Shown here in pieces: positions 21,641-31,558 of a stretch of 52,159 nt of DNA (the first letter of the stretch is position 1; every line of letters begins with the position of its first letter). The notes beneath the pieces were generated by a model. That model ran no database searches, was not told the DNA's origin, and saw only the letters and a list, made by a program, of their open reading frames with translations. The translations under genes were made by a program, and so were the position numbers. Source of the DNA: a virus; IMG/VR virus record IMGVR_UViG_3300022689_000138, positions 1-52,159 of that record, one strand, 5' to 3'.

Positions 21641-23072
21641 AGAAAGAAATTTAGAAGTAACTAATTTTATACAAAACGTAGTAAAAGAAATAGCAGAATA
21701 TGTTACTTTAACTATGGGACCAAATGGTCGTTATGCTGTACTAGCGGAGTTATATAACCCACCAGTAGTAACTAAAGACGGTGTATCTGTTATTAAAGCC
21801 ATAGCTGACAATGATCCATATAAAGATGCTATTATAAAACTACTATTACAAGTATCAGAGCAGACATTAGAAGAAGCTGGTGATGGTACAACTACTGCTA
21901 TATGTTTAGCAGAAGCACTGCTAGATTATGGATGTAATCAATTGGATAAGGGTAAACTTTATAAAGACGTAGAAAAAGATTTTAATAGACTTGAAAAAAA
22001 TGTATTAAAAGAACTAAATAAAATGTCTGAAGAGTTAAACCAAGAAGACATAAAAGAAGTAGCTACTATATCTGCAAATGGTGATATTAAAATGGGAGAG
22101 TTAATTCAAAAGGCCTTTGATCATTCTGACAATGTTAAAATAGAGGAAGGTACTAAAACTGAAGATGAGGTAGAAACTATAAATGGTATGATTTTAAATA
22201 CTGGTTATTTAGATAATGCTTTTATTACCAACCCAGAAAAAGACGCTATAATGTATAAAGACCCACTTGTATTTATAGTAGAGGGTACATTAAATAATTT
22301 AAAGCCACTGGCTAAAGCTGTTGATGAATCTAATGGTAAACCAGTTATAATTATAGCTGATGATGTTAATCCTAATACTCAGATATTGTTAAGAGATAAT
22401 TTTAATAAAGGTGTATTACAAATAGGTTTAATGAAAACACCAGGTTTTGGTGGACATAGAAAAAATTTAGTTAATGATTTAATAAGATATACAGGTGCTA
22501 GATTAGTAAGACATGATACTGTTCATGCTATTCCTGGGAAAATTGATAGTATTTCTATATCCAAAGAGAAGACTATTATAACAAAAAAGTATTTGTCAAC
22601 AGAATGCAAAGTATATGTAGATAAATTAAAAGAACTATATAAAAATAAAAAAGATGATTTACTTGCTAAAAGAATAAGTAATCTAAATGGCTCTATTTCA
22701 ATAATTAAAGTTGGTGGACTTACTCCAGCAGAAGTCAAAGAGAAATTTGATAGATATGACGATGCAGTAAAAGCAGTAGCTTGTGCTATTGAAGAGGGTA
22801 TAGTACCTGGTGGAGGACAGGCTCTTTCTTTAGTATCTTATAATCTAAGAGGTAAAATAAAGGCAGAGTTATTAGAGGCTTTAGATGCTCCTATAAATAC
22901 AATAGAAAAAAATTCAGATTACTCATTAAAAATCTCTTCTAGGGATATGATGAGTGAAAAAATATTTGATCCTACAAAAGTAACAAAAACAGCTATTAAA
23001 AACGCACTATCTGTGTCAAAACTACTTTTAAACTCTGGATCTATAATATTAGATAGAGCTTTATGGAAGTAA
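21624..23072 (+). CDS. groEL: GroEL-like chaperonin
   Basis: The 482-aa protein keeps the chaperonin ATP site: T-M-G-P-N-G-R near residues 32-38, V-T-K-D-G-V-S-V near 51-58, G-D-G-T-T-T-A near 88-94, and V-P-G-G-G-Q near 396-401. It is about 65 residues shorter than bacterial GroEL. Loss of that length comes from the C-terminal part and parts of the middle and apical domains; the E. coli-type G-G-M tail is absent. The ATG at 21624 is chosen; a TTG two codons earlier is less likely. It sits between a small packaging-linked gene and the large terminase, so capsid or terminase folding is the likely job. The presence of its own GroES-like gene supports a complete phage chaperonin. Confidence 0.92.
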   Translation: MALHYKERNLEVTNFIQNVVKEIAEYVTLTMGPNGRYAVLAELYNPPVVTKDGVSVIKAIADNDPYKDAIIKLLLQVSEQTLEEAGDGTTTAICLAEALLDYGCNQLDKGKLYKDVEKDFNRLEKNVLKELNKMSEELNQEDIKEVATISANGDIKMGELIQKAFDHSDNVKIEEGTKTEDEVETINGMILNTGYLDNAFITNPEKDAIMYKDPLVFIVEGTLNNLKPLAKAVDESNGKPVIIIADDVNPNTQILLRDNFNKGVLQIGLMKTPGFGGHRKNLVNDLIRYTGARLVRHDTVHAIPGKIDSISISKEKTIITKKYLSTECKVYVDKLKELYKNKKDDLLAKRISNLNGSISIIKVGGLTPAEVKEKFDRYDDAVKAVACAIEEGIVPGGGQALSLVSYNLRGKIKAELLEALDAPINTIEKNSDYSLKISSRDMMSEKIFDPTKVTKTAIKNALSVSKLLLNSGSIILDRALWK

Positions 23073-23080
23073 AATATAAA

Positions 23081-25363
23081 ATGAATTCATACCAATCTCC
23101 TTTATCTAAAGAATTAAAGGAGTCATTACCTAAAGAAATTTGGAACGATTTAATTGAATATATATCTCAAGTTCAGTTTATTCAAAATCTTATAGCCCCA
23201 GAAGAAGTAAGAGGCTTTATAAAGGATAGACCTGTAATGACTTATGTTAATGATAAAGGAGAGGAAGTAGAATATGAAGACGGTAGGAGAGTTGTAGATT
23301 TAGCTAAGCCACATATATTAGAAGACATGGATTATTTTAGAGAAAGGGCTCTATTCTTTCAAAAAAATAATAGATATACAAATCTTATACCTAATCCCAA
23401 CCCTAAATCTGACTATGCACAATTTTGGAGAAATGAATTAAAAAAATGGAAGAATGGTTTAGTAAGACCAGATGGAGAGTGGATACCAGGTGAATTATAT
23501 TTTTATTGGAATTATGCTCCAATTTGGATTACAAAAAGATCTGGTAAAAGTAAAAAAAGAGCTGACAGGGTAAGGGAGTTTCCAAAACCTTGGCTAGGTG
23601 ATTATCTATTTCATCATTATGTGCATGCAGCTAAGGAAGCTGGTAAACATGGTAAGCTTCTAAAAACAAGGGGTGTTGGTTTTAGTTTTAAGGCTGGTGC
23701 TTGGTCTCCTAGAAATATGTATGTACATACTGGATCAGGTAATCCTAATTTTCACTTAGCATCAGAAAAAACATTTTTAGTAGGAGACAAAGGTATATGG
23801 GGTAAAGTATTAGATACCTTAGACTGGATAGCAGAGCATACACCATTTCCAAAACTAAGGCTTGTAGATGGTAAAAGGGCTATGGAAGTTCAATTAGGAT
23901 ATGAAGATGAATATGGTGTAAGAAAAGGTATATTATCATCTGTATTTGGTATATCACTAAAAGATAACCCAGACAAAGCAAGGGGTATTAGAGGACCATT
24001 AATTCATTATGAAGAAGACGGTCTATTTCCCAATCTTGAAAAAGCTTGGAACGTTAACAGAAAAGCAGTAGAGGATGGTGATATATCATTTGGATTTATG
24101 CTTGCTGGTGGTACAGGGGGTGTTGAGGGCGCTTCATTTGAAGGCTCTGAAAAATTATTTTATAAACCCTCTGCTTATAATATATATCCCATAAAAAATG
24201 TATTTGATAAGAATACTAACGGGGAGACAGAATGTGGATTTTTTTGGGGAGCTTATATGAATCGTAACCTATGTTATGATGAGTCTACAGGGGAACCAGA
24301 CGTAATTAAATCACTAGTAGAAATATTAAAAGGTAGACATACTGTTAAGTACAATTCTACAGATGCACTAGCTTTAACACAGAAAAAAGCAGAAGAACCG
24401 ATTACACCACAAGAGGCTGTAATGAGAACTTCTGGTACAGTTTTTCCAGTAGCAGATTTAAAAGATTATTTAGAAGATATATCTATAAATAGAGATAATT
24501 TTTTATCAAAGCATTATGTTGGAAGATTAGTTATTGACCCACAAGATGGATCAGTACATTGGAAATTAGACCCTGATTTATATCCTTTAAGAAGTTATGA
24601 ACATTCTGGAGCAGATAGATCTGGAGCATTGGAAATTTTTGAAATGCCAAGAAAAAATGCAGAAGGTAAAATTGCTAGAGGAAGATATATAGCAGGTATT
24701 GACCCTATAGATTCAGATACTGGTGGTTCTCTATTTAGTATATTAGTAATGGATACTTTTACAGATAGGATAGTAGCTGAATACTCAGGAAGACCTAGAA
24801 CTGCTAAAGAGGCATATGAAATAGCTTATAGAACTTTACTATTTTATAATGCAGAAGCTAATTACGAAGCAAACTTAAAAGGTTTATTTTCTTTCTTTGA
24901 TCAGAAAAATGCATTACATTTATTGTGTGATGTACCTCAAATATTAAAAGACATGGATTTTGTAAAAGGTACTAACTTATATGGAAATAAAGCTAAAGGT
25001 ACACATCCTAATAAACTAATAAATGCATGGGGTAGATTATTACAGGCTGATTGGATGAGGGAAAGTATAAGTACTCCTACTGGGGAAGAAGATGAGAATA
25101 AATTAAATTTACATACTTTAAGAAGTTTAGCTTATATAGAAGAATGTATAAAATGGAATGCAGATGGTAACTTTGATAGGGTATCTGCAGGAGGTATGCT
25201 ATTTATACTTAGAGAAGACAGATATAAAAGAATACAAAGTGCTAAAAATAACCAAGATGAAGGAATAAAAAGTTTAGCGGATGATCCCTTTTTTAGAAAA
25301 AACTATGGTTCTTTTACTGAAAATAAGCAATTTAAGTCTAACACAGAGTTAAATTTAAAATAG
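23081..25363 (+). CDS. terL: Large terminase subunit (DNA packaging ATPase-nuclease)
   Basis: The protein is 760 aa from the ATG at 23081 (MNSYQSPLSKEL); an ATG six codons earlier overlaps the GroEL stop. The ATPase domain has K-T-R-G-V-G-F-S-F-K near residues 194-203 at the place of Walker A, with S-F-K instead of the canonical G-K-T/S, and L-I-H-Y-E-E-D near 305-311 at the place of Walker B. The nuclease domain begins with A-G-I-D-P-I-D-S-D near 538 and has N-Y-E-A-N near 594. The length and the gene order terminase-portal-scaffold-capsid agree with crAss-like and related phages. The odd P-loop may be a feature of this branch. Confidence 0.88.
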   Translation: MNSYQSPLSKELKESLPKEIWNDLIEYISQVQFIQNLIAPEEVRGFIKDRPVMTYVNDKGEEVEYEDGRRVVDLAKPHILEDMDYFRERALFFQKNNRYTNLIPNPNPKSDYAQFWRNELKKWKNGLVRPDGEWIPGELYFYWNYAPIWITKRSGKSKKRADRVREFPKPWLGDYLFHHYVHAAKEAGKHGKLLKTRGVGFSFKAGAWSPRNMYVHTGSGNPNFHLASEKTFLVGDKGIWGKVLDTLDWIAEHTPFPKLRLVDGKRAMEVQLGYEDEYGVRKGILSSVFGISLKDNPDKARGIRGPLIHYEEDGLFPNLEKAWNVNRKAVEDGDISFGFMLAGGTGGVEGASFEGSEKLFYKPSAYNIYPIKNVFDKNTNGETECGFFWGAYMNRNLCYDESTGEPDVIKSLVEILKGRHTVKYNSTDALALTQKKAEEPITPQEAVMRTSGTVFPVADLKDYLEDISINRDNFLSKHYVGRLVIDPQDGSVHWKLDPDLYPLRSYEHSGADRSGALEIFEMPRKNAEGKIARGRYIAGIDPIDSDTGGSLFSILVMDTFTDRIVAEYSGRPRTAKEAYEIAYRTLLFYNAEANYEANLKGLFSFFDQKNALHLLCDVPQILKDMDFVKGTNLYGNKAKGTHPNKLINAWGRLLQADWMRESISTPTGEEDENKLNLHTLRSLAYIEECIKWNADGNFDRVSAGGMLFILREDRYKRIQSAKNNQDEGIKSLADDPFFRKNYGSFTENKQFKSNTELNLK

Positions 25364-25405
25364 CTATTAAAAACGTAAAAATAAATTAAATATTTCATAA
25401 TTTTA

Positions 25406-25437
25406 ATTGATTTTAATACTTTTTATTTGTATATTTA
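25406..25437 (+). promoter_or_regulatory. Weak promoter candidate before the portal gene
   Basis: ATTG at 25406-25409, 20 bases, then TATATTTA at 25430-25437 fits the spacing of the other promoters but misses one base in each box. It lies in the 92-base gap between terminase and portal genes. Confidence 0.4.
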
Positions 25438-25455
25438 TAGATTATATAATAAGAT

Positions 25456-27849
25456 ATGTCAAGAATAAAAAATTTACAAATGCCTCAGCAGAGGTTAGCT
25501 TACGTCAAAAAAAATAAAGAATGGCGTATAAAAAACTTAGATGCTGCTGACAGGTATTCTTTTTATTATAATGAGTCAGTAAGACAAACTCTTAGGAATA
25601 AAGTAGTTAATCTAAACTTGTATAATGGTATTGTAGATATTAGAGATTTAACTAGTACTGTTAATCCTAATAATATAGAGGCAAGCTTTATACCAGATAA
25701 TTTACCTCACCATCCTATTGCTGTACCTAAAATAGAATTACTAGTAGGCGAAGAAAGTAAAAGAAGATTTGATTGGAAAGTTATAGTTACAAATCAAAAT
25801 GCAATAACTGAAAAAGAAAATAATAAAAAACAATTACTTGAGCAAAAACTTATAGAGTTTCTACAAGCTAATTATCCAGAAGAAGAATTAGAAGGAAGAC
25901 TTAAAGAAATAGAAGACTATTTTAAATATGACTGGCAAGACGTTCGTGAAAAGATGGCCAATCAAATATTAAGACATTATTGGAAAGAACAAGACTTTGA
26001 TATGATATTTCTGCTTGCATTTAAAGATGCTCTTATTATGGCAGAATCTATTGTACAAGTAGATATTATAGCTGATGAGCCAGTTTTAACAAAGTTAAAT
26101 CCATTAAAAGTACACTCTGTTAGATCTGGTAACAGTGAAAGAATAGAAGACTCGTCTATAATTATAATTGAAGATCATTGGTCTCCTGGAAAAATTGTAG
26201 ATTATTTTTATGAGGATTTAAAACCAGATGATATTGATTATATAACAGAGTATAGTTTTAAAACATCACACGCTTCTTTTAATGATGATATGGATAACCA
26301 TACATTATTAAGAGATAATGTATTAGGTGCAAACAATGGTATATTATCTAATTCTGTAGAAAATATATTTTCTTTGGCTGAAATAAACGGTCATCATTTT
26401 GGTTCTAACTTTACTGATGAAAACGGTAATATTAGAGTATTAAGAGTTTATTGGAAATCCTTAAAGAAAATAAAAAAAGTAAAATATTATACAGAAGATG
26501 GGGAAGTTGAATACAAAATTAAATCTGAAGAGTATATACCTAATAAAGAATTGGGCGAAGAATCAAAGGATTTATGGGTTAATGAATGGTGGGAAGGTAC
26601 AAAAATTGGTAAAGACATTTATATACAAATGCGACCTCGCCCTGTACAATTCAATAGAATTAATAACCCTTCTTACTGCCACCCAGGTATAATAGGAGAA
26701 ATATACAATACTAATCAAGGTAGAGCTGTCTCTTTAATGGATAGAATGAAAAACTACCAATATATGTATGATGTAATTTGGGACAGATTAAATAAAGCCA
26801 TTGCTACTAATTATGGTAAAATATTTGAATTAGATTTAGCTAAAGTACCTGCTAATTGGGAAATAGAGAAATGGTTACATTTTGCAGTAGTTAATAAAAT
26901 AGCAGTAGTAGACTCTTTTAAAGAAGGTAATAAAGGAGCAGCCACTGGTAAGTTAGCAGGAGGTTTTAATGGCCAAGGTGGCAGAGCTATTGATATGGAA
27001 ACTGGTAGTTATATACAACAGCATATCCAATTATTAGAATTTATTAAAATGGAAATGTCTGAAATTGCTGGTGTAACTAAACAAAGAGAAGGGGCTATCC
27101 ATCAAAATGAGACTGCTTCTGGTGTAGAAAGATCTGTAAATCAATCATCACATATTACAGAGTATTGGTTTTTTAAACATGAGAAGTTTAAAATAAGAGT
27201 TTTACAAGCCTTTCTAGAAACTGCTAAAATAGCTTTAAGAGGCAACAATAAAAAAGTACAATATATATTAGACGACCAAACTATTCAAATGTTGAATATA
27301 GAAGGTAATGAATTTGCTGAAGCAGATTATGGTCTAGTAGCTACTAGTTCTTCTAAAGCAGTAGAATTAGAGCAAATGCTAAAGATGAATGCACAAACAT
27401 TTATGCAAAACGGTGGAAGCATGGGTACTATTATGGATATATTTTTTAGTCCATCTCTTGCGGATATGCGTAAGAAACTTGAGATTGCAGAGGAAAAAAT
27501 CAGATCTCAAAATAGCGCTCAAGCTGAACAGGCAAATAAACTTGCTGCAGAAAAACAGCAACAGGAGTATCAATTAGAAATGGAAAAACTACTGTTAGAT
27601 GAAAGAAAGAATATTAGAGATAATGAAACAAAACTTTTAATAGCAGAAACTAAAAATGATTTAGATGTAGATGGTATTGAAGACCCTTTACAAGAACAAA
27701 AATTTCAGTTGGACTCAGAAAAAATCAAGAATGATCATCTACAAAAAATGATAAAACTTGACCAAGAAATGAAAATGCATAACGATAAAATGCAGAGAGA
27801 AGATAAAAAAATACAAGTGTCAAAACAAAAGAAAACTGAATCAAAATAG
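25456..27849 (+). CDS. Portal protein
   Basis: The 797-aa protein follows the terminase and precedes the scaffold and capsid genes, the fixed place of a portal. The centre (residues 120-560) is a mixed fold with S-E-I-A-G-V-T-K-Q-R-E-G-A and E-T-A-S-G-V-E-R-S-V, a stretch typical of phage portals near the clip and wing. The last 130 residues are a long charged coiled coil (E-E-K-I-R-S-Q-N-S-A-Q-A-E-Q) like the barrel helices of podovirus portals. Length is close to that of crAss-like portals. A stable AT-rich inverted repeat follows the gene. Confidence 0.8.
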   Translation: MSRIKNLQMPQQRLAYVKKNKEWRIKNLDAADRYSFYYNESVRQTLRNKVVNLNLYNGIVDIRDLTSTVNPNNIEASFIPDNLPHHPIAVPKIELLVGEESKRRFDWKVIVTNQNAITEKENNKKQLLEQKLIEFLQANYPEEELEGRLKEIEDYFKYDWQDVREKMANQILRHYWKEQDFDMIFLLAFKDALIMAESIVQVDIIADEPVLTKLNPLKVHSVRSGNSERIEDSSIIIIEDHWSPGKIVDYFYEDLKPDDIDYITEYSFKTSHASFNDDMDNHTLLRDNVLGANNGILSNSVENIFSLAEINGHHFGSNFTDENGNIRVLRVYWKSLKKIKKVKYYTEDGEVEYKIKSEEYIPNKELGEESKDLWVNEWWEGTKIGKDIYIQMRPRPVQFNRINNPSYCHPGIIGEIYNTNQGRAVSLMDRMKNYQYMYDVIWDRLNKAIATNYGKIFELDLAKVPANWEIEKWLHFAVVNKIAVVDSFKEGNKGAATGKLAGGFNGQGGRAIDMETGSYIQQHIQLLEFIKMEMSEIAGVTKQREGAIHQNETASGVERSVNQSSHITEYWFFKHEKFKIRVLQAFLETAKIALRGNNKKVQYILDDQTIQMLNIEGNEFAEADYGLVATSSSKAVELEQMLKMNAQTFMQNGGSMGTIMDIFFSPSLADMRKKLEIAEEKIRSQNSAQAEQANKLAAEKQQQEYQLEMEKLLLDERKNIRDNETKLLIAETKNDLDVDGIEDPLQEQKFQLDSEKIKNDHLQKMIKLDQEMKMHNDKMQREDKKIQVSKQKKTESK

Positions 27850-27851
27850 CT

Positions 27852-27900
27852 ATTGTTTATTGATTCATAATAAAAAAAATTATAAACAATGTTTGTTTTA
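27852..27900 (+). terminator. AT-rich inverted repeat after the portal gene
   Basis: ATTGTTTAT at 27852-27860 and ATAAACAAT at 27882-27890 are perfect 9-bp arms, followed by GTTTGTTTT. The stem has few GC pairs, so termination would be weak. It overlaps the upstream edge of the promoter for the scaffold and capsid genes. Confidence 0.4.
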
Positions 27901-27923
27901 ACATTGTAATTATAGTATATTTG
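27892..27923 (+). promoter_or_regulatory. Promoter for the scaffold and capsid genes
   Basis: TTTG at 27892-27895, exactly 20 bases, then TATATTTG at 27916-27923 matches the Bacteroidetes consensus in full. It lacks the TGTCA block of the promoters at 15.2, 15.6 and 50.0 kb, so it may belong to a different class. It would give extra transcript for the abundant capsid proteins. Confidence 0.75.
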
Positions 27924-27943
27924 TAAAATTAAGGGAGAAAAGT

Positions 27944-29083
27944 ATGAAACAAAATGAAAACAGTGACGAGCTAGATATGAGCTTGTTTGCAAATGCTGAT
28001 CTAGAATTAAACTTAGATTTAGATCCAGTAGATTTAAAAAATCTAGAAGAAGAAGAAGGTGGTACTCCACCTGATGTAGATCCAAAAGAGGATCCAGAAG
28101 AAGATCCAAAAAAAGATGAAATTATCAGTGAGGAGGAGACTCCAGAGGAAGTAGCTGAGGAAGAAGGTGAAGAAGAAGAGGGTGATGATCCAAAAGACGA
28201 TTCTCCCAATTTATATTCTTCCTTTGCAAGTGTTCTAAATGAACAAGGCTTATTACCCTCTCTTGACCTTCAAAAAGATAGTATTCAAACTGAAGAAGAT
28301 TTAGTAAATGCTGTAAAATCAGAGATATCAAATCAAGCAAAACAGTATTTACTAAGTAAAGTAGGAGAGGATGGTTACGAGGCATTGGAAAAAGGTATTT
28401 CTTTAGCTGAATATCAACAGTATCAAAATACTGTTAATTCGTTAGAAAATATTAATGAAGATACTCTAACTGAAAATATTGATTTAGCTAAAAAGATTAT
28501 TTTACAAGATTATATTAATCAAGGAATGTCTGAATCTAAAGCAATGCGTATTTTAAACAAATCTGTAGATTTAGGAGAAGAATCAGTATTAGAAGATGCA
28601 AGAGACTCTTTAGAAAGTTTAAAAGCATTTGAGCAACAAAGACTAGCTAAACAAATAGAAACTAGACAAGCTGAAGAACTTGCTCTAGCAAAACAACAAG
28701 AAAAAATTGACAACGACTTAAAAAATGCTATTTATAATAGTGAAGAGTTAGTACCTGGTCTGGGTAAAGTCAATAAAAATATGCAAGACAAAGTGTATCA
28801 GAGCATCACTAAAATTGTAGGTGAACATAATGGGGTTGCTGAGAATAAGTTAATGAAAACTAGAAGAGAAAACCCTATTGACTTTGATACAAAATTATAT
28901 TACCTATTTGAGTTAACTGATGGATTTAATAAATTCGATAAAATAGTTAACAAATCTACTTCAAAAGCATCTGAAAAATTAGAAAGAGCTTTAAGATCAA
29001 ATAAATTTACTGGAAGTGATAGACCAGCATTTTTAGACGATAAAGAAAGTTATGGTGGAATAGGTTCTGAATTAGTATTTTAA
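27944..29083 (+). CDS. Acidic scaffold-like protein (379 aa)
   Basis: An extremely acidic, low-complexity N-terminal third (D-P-K-E-D-P-E-E-D-P-K-K-D, then E-E-E-G-E-E-E-E-G) leads into a long helical and coiled-coil body rich in Q and E, then a small basic C terminus. Together with its place between portal and major capsid, this is the usual picture of a capsid scaffolding protein, whose basic tail binds the capsid protein. No protease domain was seen. Function is from position and composition. Confidence 0.7.
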   Translation: MKQNENSDELDMSLFANADLELNLDLDPVDLKNLEEEEGGTPPDVDPKEDPEEDPKKDEIISEEETPEEVAEEEGEEEEGDDPKDDSPNLYSSFASVLNEQGLLPSLDLQKDSIQTEEDLVNAVKSEISNQAKQYLLSKVGEDGYEALEKGISLAEYQQYQNTVNSLENINEDTLTENIDLAKKIILQDYINQGMSESKAMRILNKSVDLGEESVLEDARDSLESLKAFEQQRLAKQIETRQAEELALAKQQEKIDNDLKNAIYNSEELVPGLGKVNKNMQDKVYQSITKIVGEHNGVAENKLMKTRRENPIDFDTKLYYLFELTDGFNKFDKIVNKSTSKASEKLERALRSNKFTGSDRPAFLDDKESYGGIGSELVF

Positions 29084-29115
29084 TCAAAAATAAATAAACA
29101 GAAATTAATTAAATT

Positions 29116-30627
29116 ATGAGTATTGGTAAATTTGTAATGACCAAAGGTAAAGCTTGGTCAGGATTAACACTAAAGAATCATATTGGTGCTATTTTTGGTA
29201 GTCAACCGCAATTAGTTTCGCCATTGACTACTGTTCTTTTACAGAACTCTGGGATGAAAAACTTGGATACTACGTTATCACTTTTCCCTGAGAAAGTACT
29301 AGAATCTGCCGACGATTTTGTTTGGAAGGTTGTAGGTAGTGATGAGCGTAATATTGCACTTGTGGCTGCTGAGTACCAAGGTTCTGTAGTACAGTCTAGC
29401 GATTCAAACGTTGGGGCTGGTAGAACTGTAATTGACCTAATCTTTGCTGAGAAGTACTTTACTAAAGTACAAGTTATTGGTGGTAATAAGCCTGACTTAT
29501 ATCAGTATCGTATCTTAGGTGAACCAACAGAAGATGGAGGTAACTATCGTTACCAAGTAGAAATTTTTGGAGGTCAAGAAACTTTAGGTGGTGTACCTGG
29601 AAGTGACTTAGTATCTGGAGTTAGATTTAGTGTTGAATCAGCTTATGTTGAGGATGAACTATCTACTGAAGGTGCTGGTATTGCATTCACATCTCCTTAC
29701 TTACTTAGAAATAGTGTATCTACACTACGTTTTGAGCATAAAGTATCAGGGGCAATGATTGATTGTAAAGTTAAGCCAGTTTTCTTTACAGGTATTGAGA
29801 CTAGAGACCCAGACAGTGGTAAAGTTCATTCATCCGTAACTTGGATGCAGGAAGTATACTGGCAGTTTGAAAAAATGATGTCAAGAGTAAAAGCTCGTAC
29901 ATTAATGTTTGGTAAAACTAACAGAGATGAAAACGGACGCTTTTTAAATAAAGGTAAATCTAACATTGAAATCAAAGCTGGTTCTGGTATTAGAGAGCAA
30001 ATGGAAGTTAGTAATACTACTTCTTATAACCGCTTCTCTATTGCTATGCTAGAAGATTTATTATCTGAGTTATCAGAAGGTAAATTAGATTTTGGTGAAA
30101 GAAAATTTATGCTAAGAACTGGAGAGCGTGGTGCTATCCAATTCCATAGAGCAGTAACTAACGAAGCATCTGGATGGACTTCTGTAGGATTTGATAATAC
30201 AAATCAAAATGCTATTCAATCAACAAGTAGCAAATTCCACAGTAATTCATTCTCTGCTGGATTCCAATTTACAGAGTGGAAAGCTCCTAATGGTATCCAT
30301 GTAATGTTAGAGATCGACCCAATGTATGATGATAAAGTAAGAAACAAGATATTCCATCCAAATGGAGGTGTAGCTGAGTCTTATCGTTATGATATCCTTT
30401 ATATTGGATCTATGGAAGAGCCTAATATCCAAAAAATCAAAGTCCGTGGTGATGATGAAATGAGAGGATATAAAGCAGGTATTAGAGACCCATTCTCTGG
30501 TAGAAAAGGTGGTATTATGCAGCATATGGAAGATTCTGCTATCATGACAGCAATGTGTGGTACAGGAGCAATGGTTAAAGACCCTTCTAGAACTGCTACT
30601 CTAAAACCAAATCTTTTAGCAGCTTAA
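29116..30627 (+). CDS. Major capsid protein
   Basis: The 503-aa protein lies directly after the scaffold and its codon use is more GC-rich and regular than in the neighbours, as expected for the most abundant virion protein. The length and parts such as F-H-P-N-G-G-V-A-E-S-Y-R-Y-D-I-L near residues 413-428 recall crAss-like major capsid proteins of the HK97 fold. There is no N-terminal prohead protease domain. A terminator-like hairpin follows within 25 bases. Confidence 0.82.
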   Translation: MSIGKFVMTKGKAWSGLTLKNHIGAIFGSQPQLVSPLTTVLLQNSGMKNLDTTLSLFPEKVLESADDFVWKVVGSDERNIALVAAEYQGSVVQSSDSNVGAGRTVIDLIFAEKYFTKVQVIGGNKPDLYQYRILGEPTEDGGNYRYQVEIFGGQETLGGVPGSDLVSGVRFSVESAYVEDELSTEGAGIAFTSPYLLRNSVSTLRFEHKVSGAMIDCKVKPVFFTGIETRDPDSGKVHSSVTWMQEVYWQFEKMMSRVKARTLMFGKTNRDENGRFLNKGKSNIEIKAGSGIREQMEVSNTTSYNRFSIAMLEDLLSELSEGKLDFGERKFMLRTGERGAIQFHRAVTNEASGWTSVGFDNTNQNAIQSTSSKFHSNSFSAGFQFTEWKAPNGIHVMLEIDPMYDDKVRNKIFHPNGGVAESYRYDILYIGSMEEPNIQKIKVRGDDEMRGYKAGIRDPFSGRKGGIMQHMEDSAIMTAMCGTGAMVKDPSRTATLKPNLLAA

Positions 30628-30644
30628 TTGTAAAAGATATATAA

Positions 30645-30680
30645 GTATAGGGGGTCTATATGACTCCCTTTACTTTATTT
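30645..30680 (+). terminator. Terminator after the capsid gene
   Basis: AGGGGGTC at 30649-30656 pairs with GACTCCCT at 30662-30669 around a 5-base loop, with one G.T pair, followed by TTACTTTATTT. The stem is solid but the T run is broken, so partial read-through into the next genes is likely. Confidence 0.6.
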
Positions 30681-30706
30681 AATTTAAATTATAAAAGGGA
30701 GAAAAA

Positions 30707-31558
30707 ATGGAAGAAACAACTAAAAGTGCTTTTACTTTACCACATGAAAAAGTAATTGTAAAATTTATTCCTCGTAAGAGAGGCATGGCAGCCAATGTTG
30801 GTAAGAATCATGTTATATCTGGAGGACTATTAAACAAAGCAGTGATTAAATATCAAGCACCTATCCAAAGAAATGGTAAGATTGCTAATGTTTTAACTGC
30901 AGAAGAAAAAGAATACTTAGAAAGAGTAACTGGTTTAAAATTATCAGTATATAACGACTTTTTCTATGATTTCTTTGTAACATTAAGAAAAGATGATTCA
31001 AGTAATCATTTTGATCTATCTGATCCGATGGATTATATTTCTTATAAAATTTTAATGGCTACTGAAGAAGTTGCCCCTGATTGGGAATCTAGAAACTTAG
31101 ATCAAGTATATAAGTTTGCTATTACCAGAGAAGGAGAAGTTAAAGAAGAGAAAAAGAAAGGCTTGGATGATAAAATGGAAGCTTTTAAAATGTATGGTAA
31201 AATTGAAGATGATCATGAAAAACTTCTATCTGTACTAAGATTAGTTTCTAATAGAGCTATTGCTAAATCAACTAAACTAAAATGGTTACAAGCAGAAGTT
31301 CAAACTATTGTTGATGAGCAACCTTCTAAGTTTTTATCAGTTATTAAAGATAGTAACTTTGAAATTAAAAGCATGTTAAATAAAGCTATTGATGCCAAAG
31401 TTGTAATCAAAGAGGGTAATCAATATGTTACTGTAGACGGTTTACAACTATGCAAAAACGGTGAAATAGCAACATTTGATACAGCTGTTAGATTTTTAGC
31501 TGAGGATAAAAACCAAGAAGTATATCATCTTATCCAAGCAAGACTAGAAGATAAATAA
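30707..31558 (+). CDS. Protein downstream of capsid (283 aa), unknown structural role
   Basis: A basic beta-rich first part (K-V-I-V-K-F-I-P-R-K-R-G-M) precedes a charged helical body. In related Bacteroidetes phages the gene after the capsid often encodes a head or connector accessory; this is a positional guess. The stop overlaps the next ATG. Confidence 0.5.
   Translation: MEETTKSAFTLPHEKVIVKFIPRKRGMAANVGKNHVISGGLLNKAVIKYQAPIQRNGKIANVLTAEEKEYLERVTGLKLSVYNDFFYDFFVTLRKDDSSNHFDLSDPMDYISYKILMATEEVAPDWESRNLDQVYKFAITREGEVKEEKKKGLDDKMEAFKMYGKIEDDHEKLLSVLRLVSNRAIAKSTKLKWLQAEVQTIVDEQPSKFLSVIKDSNFEIKSMLNKAIDAKVVIKEGNQYVTVDGLQLCKNGEIATFDTAVRFLAEDKNQEVYHLIQARLEDK

Noticed and set aside
27735-28385. 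Leucine- or serine-rich frames on the minus strand across the portal end and scaffold gene
   Set aside because: They are mirror frames of the acidic low-complexity stretch and overlap a well-supported plus-strand gene.
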